Below are positions 1-6,935 of a stretch of DNA of 41,126 bases, piece by piece (the first letter of the stretch is position 1; every line of letters starts with the position of its first letter). The notes beneath the pieces were generated by a model. That model made no database searches, was not told the origin of the DNA, and saw nothing but the letters and a program-made list of their open reading frames with translations. This DNA comes from Bacteroidales bacterium (lineage in GTDB: Bacteria > Bacteroidota > Bacteroidia > Bacteroidales > DTU049), in NCBI GenBank assembly GCA_018056215.1, contig JAGPGB010000001.1:1-41126 (forward strand), in the 5' to 3' direction. The position numbers were made by a program, and so were the translations under genes.

Positions 1-734
1 GCCATATTACCAAAGAAGGATTCATTGCAGGTCCTAAAGTATTAGAACACGTAGTAGATACTGTCATGCATTTCGAGGGCGACAAAAATTACGGTTACCG
101 TATTTTAAGAGTTTTAAAAAATCGCTTTGGTCCAGCTCCAGAATTAGCAATCTTCGAAATGGTACAGGATGGGTTAAAAGAAATAAGTAATATTAGTGAA
201 TATTTACTAGAAACATATAAACCAGATACTCCAGGTAGTAGCATAGCTGTTGTCATGGAAGGCAATAAACCTATTTTAATTGAAGTGCAAGCTTTAGTTA
301 GTTTTTCACCTTATGGTACTCCACAGCGTTCATCTATTGGTTATGATCCTCATCGATTGGGAATGCTACTTGCAGTTTTAGAAAAAAGATTAGAGTTAAG
401 GTTAAATAATAGAGATATTTTCGTAAACGTTACTGGTGGCATTCGTATTTATGATCCAGCTATAGACAGTGCCGTTGTTGCCGCAATACTTTCTTCTTAT
501 AATGATAAAACATTACCTCATCTAATGGCTTTCTCTGCTGAGATAGGCCTCAATGGCGAGTTGAGATCTGTCTCACAACTACAAAAAAGAATACAAGAAA
601 CTTCTAAATTAGGTTTTAAACATCTTATTACTGCTCCTATTAAAGAAAATTCCATTAAAGAAGATGATAACTACCATATTAAATTAAATTTCATAGCCAA
701 TGTAGCAGAGCTGGCTAATATTTTGTTCGTTTGA
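1..734 (+). CDS. radA: DNA repair protein RadA/Sms, C-terminal part (5' end outside window)
   Basis: The reading frame is open from base 3, before the first in-frame ATG at 66, so this is the 3' part of a longer gene; about 244 of the usual ~455 residues are visible. RadA is a RecA-like ATPase that acts on branched DNA during recombination repair. The visible part begins in the ATPase core (HITKEGFIAGPKVLEH), carries the RadA signature KNRFG in LRVLKNRFGPAPELAIFEM, and continues into the Lon-protease-like C-terminal domain (VTGGIRIYDPAIDSAVVAAI and SAEIGLNGELRSVSQLQKRI). The N-terminal zinc finger and Walker A motif lie upstream of the window. The stop is only 3 nt from the stop of the convergent response regulator, and no hairpin separates them. 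Confidence 0.93.
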   Translation, partial: HITKEGFIAGPKVLEHVVDTVMHFEGDKNYGYRILRVLKNRFGPAPELAIFEMVQDGLKEISNISEYLLETYKPDTPGSSIAVVMEGNKPILIEVQALVSFSPYGTPQRSSIGYDPHRLGMLLAVLEKRLELRLNNRDIFVNVTGGIRIYDPAIDSAVVAAILSSYNDKTLPHLMAFSAEIGLNGELRSVSQLQKRIQETSKLGFKHLITAPIKENSIKEDDNYHIKLNFIANVAELANILFV

Positions 735-737
735 TAA

Positions 738-1424
738 TTATTTTAGACTGATTAGTTTATATCCTTGTCGTGGTAAACTTATTAATTCTAAATGTGAATC
801 TTGTTTTATCCATTTTCTCACTTTAGCTATGTAAACGTCCAGAGTACGAGATTTGAAATAATCTACATCTCCATATAGGTGCATTAATAATTCATTTTTA
901 GTAGTTATATTATTTATATTTTGGAATAATATTTTCAATATTTCTAATTCTATAGGAGATAGTTTTATTTCTTCTTTATTATTTAAAATTAAAACATTCC
1001 TATTAACATCTAATATAGAATTACCTGCTTCTAATTTTGTAATGTTTGATTGAGGATAAACCCTATTGAGTAAAACTTGTATACGAGCTAATAAAATATC
1101 TACAGAGAATGGTTTAATGACATAATCATCTGCTCCTACCTCATAACCAGTTAATATATCTTCGTTTTGACTTTTTGCTGTAATAAAAATTATCGGTATT
1201 GATGGATTGATAGTTCTTATCTCTTTCACGAGAGTAATACCATCTTTTTTAGGCATCATTATATCTACGAGCATTAGGTGATAAAAAGGATTATTTTTAT
1301 ATTTTTCTAATGCAATTTCTCCATTTTCGTACCAGTCAACATCATAGCCTTTAGTTGTTAAAAAGCTTTTTAGCACATAAGCGAAATGTTTATCATCTTC
1401 TACTAATAAAATTTTATACTTCAT
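738..1424 (-). CDS. OmpR/PhoB-family response regulator
   Basis: A cytoplasmic transcription factor of 228 aa, a normal length for the family. The receiver domain (about 1-120) has the acidic pocket E9/D10/D11, phosphoacceptor D54 in LLVDIMMPKKDG, T82 and K104 in VIKPF. The C-terminal half (about 130-226) is a winged-helix DNA-binding domain, with KLSPIELEILKIL and DVYIAKVRKWI matching the OmpR-type fold. Its start overlaps the stop of the kinase gene by 4 nt, so the two are translationally coupled and the kinase is almost certainly its partner. Two-component pairs of this layout in Bacteroidota include RprX/RprY; the similarity is only a family impression, so no symbol is given. The regulon is unknown. 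Confidence 0.93.
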   Translation of the reverse strand: MKYKILLVEDDKHFAYVLKSFLTTKGYDVDWYENGEIALEKYKNNPFYHLMLVDIMMPKKDGITLVKEIRTINPSIPIIFITAKSQNEDILTGYEVGADDYVIKPFSVDILLARIQVLLNRVYPQSNITKLEAGNSILDVNRNVLILNNKEEIKLSPIELEILKILFQNINNITTKNELLMHLYGDVDYFKSRTLDVYIAKVRKWIKQDSHLELISLPRQGYKLISLK

Positions 1425-3136
1425 AAATCATCATTTTTAATAGACGGAAAGTATAAATCAAAAATTGTGCCTTTATCTATTTCGCTTATCACCTCTATTT
1501 TGCCTTTATGAGCTTCTACTATTGCTTGTACATAGCTGAGCCCTAATCCATATCCTTTAGTATTATATATATTACCCGTAGATACTCTATAAAATCTATC
1601 AAAAATATGTTTTATATCTTTCTTTTTTATTCCTATACCATTATCTGCTATTTCTACAATTAAATATTTAGTATTTTGTTGTTTTATTTTTATAGTAATT
1701 TCTGGATGATCTTTGGCATATTTGCACGCATTATCTATTAAATTATAAATTACTTGTCTCAAATGTACTTCATCACCCATGATAATTGGATTTTCTATAT
1801 CAAATTCTGTATGTACAGTAGCATTATAATCTTTTAAAAAAAGTTCTAAGTCTTTTAACAGATTTGTTAAAAAGCTATTTAAATTAATTTTAGTTAAATT
1901 TAATTGAATAGAGGTTTTATCTAATAGTGAGGTTTGGAGTATCTTCTCTATCAGAGTTTGCATCCTAGTATTTTCATCTTTAATAATTTTTATCATTCTG
2001 CTAGCCTCGTCTGGAGGTAAATTATTAATAGTTTCGCAAGCTATGTCTATAGTCGCTATTGGCGTTTTCAGCTCATGCGTTACATTATTTATGAAATCTG
2101 TTTTCATTTCAGATAAACGCTTTTGCCTAATTAAATTATATATTATGAAAGTAAATGAACCTAATACACCTAATATTAGTAATAACGATAAAAATAGAAA
2201 ATTACTCAATGTAGATAAAATATAGCTTGTTTTATTAGGGAAATATATAATCAAATATTCGGGAGGGGCAAATAAATCACTTGGATACAATCTAAACATC
2301 ATACCTTTTTGAAGCATTTCTTCAGCTGATATAGAGTCATTTTCTAGAAACATTGTTTGTCTATGAGGACTATAAATACCAAAATAGTATTTTATATTAA
2401 TATTATTTTCTGCTAAAGAGCTAGCAATTAACGAATCTAATGCTTTAGCATTTATCCTTTGTTCTACAGGAATGAAATGTTTGATATTGAAAAAATCTTC
2501 CATCACATCACCTATGATGAAGCTACGTCTGAGAAACCTATCTACTGCTTGATAGACAGAATCTACTTTGAATGGTAAAGTAATATTTGGTACTCTCACC
2601 CACCCTACTAAACTATCTAATTGGTCTTTTGCCATCTCATCTTTGCTAACTGGCAAATTAGATTTATTAGATATATCTAATAATGTCGCACTATCTGCAT
2701 GTTGCTTTTCAATGTTTATGATGTGTGTATCTACTTTTTGAACAAGTTCTCCATATTTATTTGTGTATATCTGCACTCTAATCCTTTCTCTACTTATATT
2801 AATCACACTGTCTGAGAGAGTAGTATCTAGACCAACATCTTTTAAAGATTTAAATAATTCTTTGTTCAGCGAATCTATGGTTTGCATTACCCTTGCACCT
2901 TTATATTTGCTCAATTTAGTTTCTAATAAATCTGCTATTTCTTGCTTTTCATATTGGTAAATGACTTTAGACATGCTCTCTTGTATGGTTTTGTCGAAAT
3001 TTGCTAATGCTGCATTTATTGTTGATGTTATAAAATAATACTGTATCAATAATATACCAATGAATGATATACCTGATACTATAAAAATAGTTATTGTCCA
3101 ACGTTTTTCTTTATTTTTAATTTTTTGTTTTAACAT
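1421..3136 (-). CDS. Membrane sensor histidine kinase
   Basis: A 571-aa inner-membrane sensor kinase. One membrane helix lies at about 15-36 and a second at about 309-335; between them is a ~270-residue periplasmic sensor region that I do not recognise. The cytoplasmic part has the HisKA box with phospho-acceptor H354 (NNVTHELKTPIATID), then an HATPase_c domain with an N box (YNLIDNACKYA, about 464-474), G1 (ADNGIGIKKKD, about 497-507), F box (IFDRFYRV) and G2 (GYGLGLSYVQAIVEAHKG). All catalytic boxes are intact. There is no HAMP domain: helix 2 runs almost directly into the dimerisation helix. It is the first gene of the pair, with the response regulator overlapping its 3' end. No convincing promoter was seen upstream. 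Confidence 0.93.
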   Translation of the reverse strand: MLKQKIKNKEKRWTITIFIVSGISFIGILLIQYYFITSTINAALANFDKTIQESMSKVIYQYEKQEIADLLETKLSKYKGARVMQTIDSLNKELFKSLKDVGLDTTLSDSVINISRERIRVQIYTNKYGELVQKVDTHIINIEKQHADSATLLDISNKSNLPVSKDEMAKDQLDSLVGWVRVPNITLPFKVDSVYQAVDRFLRRSFIIGDVMEDFFNIKHFIPVEQRINAKALDSLIASSLAENNINIKYYFGIYSPHRQTMFLENDSISAEEMLQKGMMFRLYPSDLFAPPEYLIIYFPNKTSYILSTLSNFLFLSLLLILGVLGSFTFIIYNLIRQKRLSEMKTDFINNVTHELKTPIATIDIACETINNLPPDEASRMIKIIKDENTRMQTLIEKILQTSLLDKTSIQLNLTKINLNSFLTNLLKDLELFLKDYNATVHTEFDIENPIIMGDEVHLRQVIYNLIDNACKYAKDHPEITIKIKQQNTKYLIVEIADNGIGIKKKDIKHIFDRFYRVSTGNIYNTKGYGLGLSYVQAIVEAHKGKIEVISEIDKGTIFDLYFPSIKNDDL

Positions 3137-3257
3137 TTTTTAACATTATTTAACTTTTATTAACTTAATATAATAAATTTTTTGTATTATTTTGTAATAT
3201 AAATTTTTTATATCCATTTATAAAGACATAAATCAAATGTTTTTTAGGGTTTGACAT

Positions 3258-3290
3258 AGCGACTCTCATGAGAGTCGCTTTTTATTTTTG
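3258..3290 (+). terminator. Perfect 22-nt palindrome followed by a T tract
   Basis: AGCGACTCTCA is followed directly by its exact reverse complement (3258-3279) and then TTTTATTTTT on the + strand. This is a textbook intrinsic terminator for + strand transcription, with no T tract in the - direction. It sits between two divergently transcribed genes, so no annotated + strand gene lies immediately upstream for it to terminate. Confidence 0.7.
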
Positions 3291-3328
3291 TAAAATTAAT
3301 GATTTTTAACGGATTTGCAAAATAATTC

Positions 3329-3358
3329 TTGTTATCTTAATAAACTTTTATAATTTTG
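3329..3358 (+). promoter_or_regulatory. Bacteroidota-type promoter for the first duplicated cassette
   Basis: The -7 element TAATTTTG at 3351-3358 fits TAnnTTTG, and TTG at 3329-3331 provides the -33 element with 19 nt between them. This is the expected geometry for the Bacteroidota primary sigma factor. Transcription would start around 3365, about 25 nt before the ATG at 3388. Confidence 0.6.
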
Positions 3359-3387
3359 TAATGTCTAATTAAAAGAAAATTAACAAA

Positions 3388-3798
3388 ATGAAAAAAATAA
3401 CATTAAGTTTATTAATTGTAATTTGTCAGTTATTTTTATTTGCTCAAGAATTTGACCCTAGGTTAGAGGATCATTTTGGCAAAGATAAATTGATTTATTG
3501 GCAAAAAAATTATCCAGATAGCCTAGGATATTATGAATTTATAATAGATAATGCTTTTCTAATAATGGATGAAAATGTAGCTATTACTAATCTCGGACAA
3601 AAAGAAGTCAATGAAATAGAAATACCGAATTTCGATGAAGCCATTAAAAATCATAAGCTAATAAATATTTTTTCTCTAGGTATAGAAATATTACCAGACA
3701 TGAACCAATATTTTAAAATCAAAAATGAACCATATTATTTGTATGTAAAATCAAGCAATTATTTATGGGAAAAATATTTAGCAGGTAAAAAAAATTAA
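3388..3798 (+). CDS. Exported 136-aa protein of unknown function (cassette copy 1)
   Basis: I do not recognise this family. The first ~19 residues form a signal peptide ending FLFAQ, a typical Bacteroidota cleavage context, and there is no lipobox. The mature part is ~117 residues, mixed-charge and aromatic-rich, with no cysteine; blocks such as HFGKDKLIYWQKNYPDSLGYY, IKNHKL, FSLGIEI and NEPYYLYVK are shared with the second copy at 6519. It lies 4 nt upstream of the CUB/PKD-domain gene and is preceded by a good promoter, so it is first in a two-gene operon. Being duplicated together with the large T9SS cargo gene suggests a linked function, for example a periplasmic partner or accessory protein. 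That is inference. Confidence 0.85.
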   Translation: MKKITLSLLIVICQLFLFAQEFDPRLEDHFGKDKLIYWQKNYPDSLGYYEFIIDNAFLIMDENVAITNLGQKEVNEIEIPNFDEAIKNHKLINIFSLGIEILPDMNQYFKIKNEPYYLYVKSSNYLWEKYLAGKKN

Positions 3799-3802
3799 TT
3801 CT

Positions 3803-6430
3803 ATGAAACAATTTATTTTTATAATATTTGCAATAATTATAAATATATCATTAATAGGACAAAATCAAACTATTAACCTAAATGCTAGCACACATAATAC
3901 TAATGTATCTGTTTGTGGATATTGGTTTTATGATGATGGCGGGGAAAGTGGCAATTACTCTAATAATCAAGATAGATGGATAACTTTTTATTCTTCTAAT
4001 CCTACATATTCTCACATAAAAATAGAATTCGCATCTATGAGTTTAGCTGCTGGTGATACATTGATTATTTATGATGGACCTAATACAAGCTCACCAGTAT
4101 TAATAAAGTATTCGCAAGCTAATCCATTAACACCGGCTAATTCTGCTGTACAAGCAACTGTAAATAATGCAAGCGGCAGATTAACAGTTAGATTCAAAAC
4201 TGATGCCACAGGGAATGCCGCTGGATGGAACTCTGCAATCGGATGTATCAAAATGTGTCAAAGAATTACACCAGTTCTCGATAGCATATTAACTGATCCC
4301 CTACCCACGACTGATTACTATATTAATTTATGTTCATATGATACTCTCACTTTAGCTGTTAAAACAGACAATTCTACCTTCCCAGATAATCATATCATTT
4401 ATAATCAAACACCTGCAAATACTACTTTTGCATGGAGTATGGGTGATGGCAATACATTATATGGACCAGTTGTCAGCCATCATTATAATATACCATCAGG
4501 ATATAACTTATCTCTTACTATTACAGACACTATGGGCTGCACAAATACTTTATCTTTTAGTTTTAGAGTGAGAATAAGTGATAATCCTATCACAGGTATT
4601 AATCCAGTGCCAGACATATGTGAAGGTGATTCAATAATATTAACTAGTGGAATTAATTCGGGGAATATCATTGTAGTAAATCCATTCAGTAATGTAATAA
4701 CAGCTCAAGGTATTTATGATTCTGTTACTTTTATACCAGACGGTCCTAATTGTCCTGTTCAGTGTTATGGTACACCAGTTACTTTTAATCAATTCCCTAA
4801 TGGAGCTACTGTACAACAAGCTAGTGACATAGAGTCTATATGTATTTCTATGGAGCATTCATTTGCTGGTGATTTATCTTTTAAAATTATCTGTCCTAAT
4901 GGGCAAAGTGCCATTTTAGATTCCTATGACAATAGTGGTGGTAATTTTTTAGGACAAGCTTACGATTATTCATCAGGATGTGAATCTAATAATCCTCAGA
5001 ATGCACCAGGTACACCATGGCTATATTGTTGGTCTGAGGTTTCTTCATATAGTTATCAGGGTACCTTAAATGTTGTTGATGGCTCAGGACCCTCACCTAT
5101 ACCAGCTACAGATACTATAACTCATGCAAATTATTTAACACCAGAAAATCCTCTCAGTGGATTAATAGGTTGTCCTCTAAATGGCACATGGAACATAGAG
5201 ATTTGTGATCTATGGGGTATCGATAATGGTTGGGTATTTGAGTGGATGCTCAGATTATCTAGTAATTCTGGAGTAGCTGGCTGGCAATATACAGTTAATG
5301 TCGATTCTTTAAATTGGGGAGGACCTTATTTTTATCCTATTAATGATACTACTGTTCTTTTCAAACCAGATAGTAGTGGCACATACAGTTTCTTAGTAAC
5401 AGCTTATGACGAATATGGTTGTATATATAATTCTAATATGCCTATAAATTTAAATGTAATACCAAATCCTGTTGTTGATTTAGGTGATGATACAATATTA
5501 TGTAACGGCACTATATTTACACTAACTCCAGGACCCGATTTTGATGAATATTATTGGAGCAATTATTCTACGACTCCTAGCATCACAATAGATAGTGCAG
5601 GCGTTTATTCTGTGACAGCTGTAAATTACAATAGTAGTGGGTCAGTATCTTGCTCTGGTAGTGATACTATTGAGGTAAAGTATGTACCTATTGCTTATGT
5701 AGATTTAGGACCAGATTTATGTGTTACTGAAGGGCCAGTAACATTAGATGCTTCTCAATCAGGACCTGGTTTTACCTATGCCTGGTCTACAGGAGCTAAT
5801 ACTCCTTCTATACAGGTAAATAATTTAGGACGTTATTGGGTTAAAGTATATTATGGTGATTCAAATGCCTGTGGCGATGCAGATACAATATATGTAAAAT
5901 TGCTACCTACTCCTATAATAAATCTCCCAGAAGAGATTACCGCATGTCATAATGATATTTTCGAATTATCAGCTCTACAACCTCACAATCCTAATTTATA
6001 TACCTACAAATGGTCTATAGGGTTAAAAGAACCAGTATATTATGTTTATCGTCCACCTGTAGGAATTTATCCTATAGAAGTAATGGTAATAGGTTGCGAT
6101 ACTGCTACTGCTACTGTAAATATGACAATCGAAGATTGCACTATTTATCCACTTGTTATTGTACCTACTGCCTTCACTCCATATAATTCTGATGGTGTAA
6201 ATGATTATTTCCATATTGCAGCTGATGGCATAAAAAAAGAAAACTTCTCATTTAGAATTCTTAATAAATGGGGAGAAACAATTTTCTATACAGATGATCC
6301 TGCCTTTATGTGGGATGGTAGATTTAAAGGAGAAATCTGCCCTCAAGATGTTTATACTTACAAAATTAGCTACACTACCGAAAATAATATTACAAAAGAT
6401 GAATATGGATATTTTATTTTACTACATTAA
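3803..6430 (+). CDS. T9SS type B cargo protein with CUB, PKD and P domains (copy 1)
   Basis: A large secreted or surface protein of 875 aa. Order of parts: signal peptide to about residue 20 (ending SLIGQ); CUB-like domain about 38-150 (CGYWFYDDGG, DTLIIYDGPN, GWNSAIGC); PKD domain about 195-257 (FAWSMGDG); proprotein-convertase P-like domain about 335-487 (SICISMEHSFAGDLSFKI through GTWNIEICDLWG); three Ig-like repeats about 556-778, each opening with a V-x-LG or similar strand; and a gliding-motility type B sorting domain about 785-875 (FTPYNSDGVNDYF, ILNKWGETIF, MWDGRFKG). The sorting domain directs export through the type IX secretion system. No protease catalytic triad is visible, so this looks like an adhesin or structural surface protein. 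The type B motif is atypical (YNSDG where NGDG is usual). Confidence 0.88.
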   Translation: MKQFIFIIFAIIINISLIGQNQTINLNASTHNTNVSVCGYWFYDDGGESGNYSNNQDRWITFYSSNPTYSHIKIEFASMSLAAGDTLIIYDGPNTSSPVLIKYSQANPLTPANSAVQATVNNASGRLTVRFKTDATGNAAGWNSAIGCIKMCQRITPVLDSILTDPLPTTDYYINLCSYDTLTLAVKTDNSTFPDNHIIYNQTPANTTFAWSMGDGNTLYGPVVSHHYNIPSGYNLSLTITDTMGCTNTLSFSFRVRISDNPITGINPVPDICEGDSIILTSGINSGNIIVVNPFSNVITAQGIYDSVTFIPDGPNCPVQCYGTPVTFNQFPNGATVQQASDIESICISMEHSFAGDLSFKIICPNGQSAILDSYDNSGGNFLGQAYDYSSGCESNNPQNAPGTPWLYCWSEVSSYSYQGTLNVVDGSGPSPIPATDTITHANYLTPENPLSGLIGCPLNGTWNIEICDLWGIDNGWVFEWMLRLSSNSGVAGWQYTVNVDSLNWGGPYFYPINDTTVLFKPDSSGTYSFLVTAYDEYGCIYNSNMPINLNVIPNPVVDLGDDTILCNGTIFTLTPGPDFDEYYWSNYSTTPSITIDSAGVYSVTAVNYNSSGSVSCSGSDTIEVKYVPIAYVDLGPDLCVTEGPVTLDASQSGPGFTYAWSTGANTPSIQVNNLGRYWVKVYYGDSNACGDADTIYVKLLPTPIINLPEEITACHNDIFELSALQPHNPNLYTYKWSIGLKEPVYYVYRPPVGIYPIEVMVIGCDTATATVNMTIEDCTIYPLVIVPTAFTPYNSDGVNDYFHIAADGIKKENFSFRILNKWGETIFYTDDPAFMWDGRFKGEICPQDVYTYKISYTTENNITKDEYGYFILLH

Positions 6431-6487
6431 ACTTCCATTTTATGATAATTTTTTTTAAATTTATTACATTATTTAAAAAATTATATT

Positions 6488-6495
6488 TAAATTTG
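6488..6495 (+). promoter_or_regulatory. Possible -7 element upstream of cassette copy 2
   Basis: TAAATTTG fits TAnnTTTG and lies 24 nt before the ATG at 6519, but no TTG is found at the expected -33 distance. No terminator hairpin was seen after the gene ending at 6430, so read-through from copy 1 is also possible. Confidence 0.35.
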
Positions 6496-6518
6496 CATTA
6501 AATATTAAATTATTAAAT

Positions 6519-6929
6519 ATGAAAAAATTATTATTATTTTTACTTATAAATATGATTACTCTTTTATCATATTCTCAACAATTTGATTCTAGATTAGAGA
6601 AACATTTTGGTAAAGATAAATTGATATTTTGGCAAAAAAATTATCCAGATAGTTTAGGATATTACCAATTTGTCCTAGATAATGCTGTATTGATAATGGA
6701 TGAGTCTGTTGTGAAACAAAGATTAGGTGGAGAGCAAGTAAGCGAGATAGAAATCACTAATTTCGATGAAGTTATTAAAAATCATAAACTTTTAGATATT
6801 TTTTCACTAGGCATAGAGATAAAACCCGATACTTATCAATATATTAAAGTAAAAAATGAACCATATTATTTATATGTAAAACCTGGCAGATATTTATGGA
6901 ATAAATATCAAGCTGGTAAACAAAATTAA
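6519..6929 (+). CDS. Exported 136-aa protein of unknown function (cassette copy 2)
   Basis: Paralogue of the protein at 3388, exactly the same length and with roughly two thirds of residues identical by eye. The signal peptide runs to about residue 19 (LLSYSQ). Conserved blocks are FGKDKLI, WQKNYPDSLGYY, DNA-LIMDE, NFDE, IKNHKL, DIFSLGIEI and KNEPYYLYVK; the centre (about 62-75) differs most. There is no cysteine, metal-binding cluster or known catalytic motif. It sits 6 nt before the large type B cargo gene, as in copy 1. Conservation of the core after duplication argues that the protein is under selection. Function unknown. Confidence 0.85.
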   Translation: MKKLLLFLLINMITLLSYSQQFDSRLEKHFGKDKLIFWQKNYPDSLGYYQFVLDNAVLIMDESVVKQRLGGEQVSEIEITNFDEVIKNHKLLDIFSLGIEIKPDTYQYIKVKNEPYYLYVKPGRYLWNKYQAGKQN

Positions 6930-6935
6930 TACATT

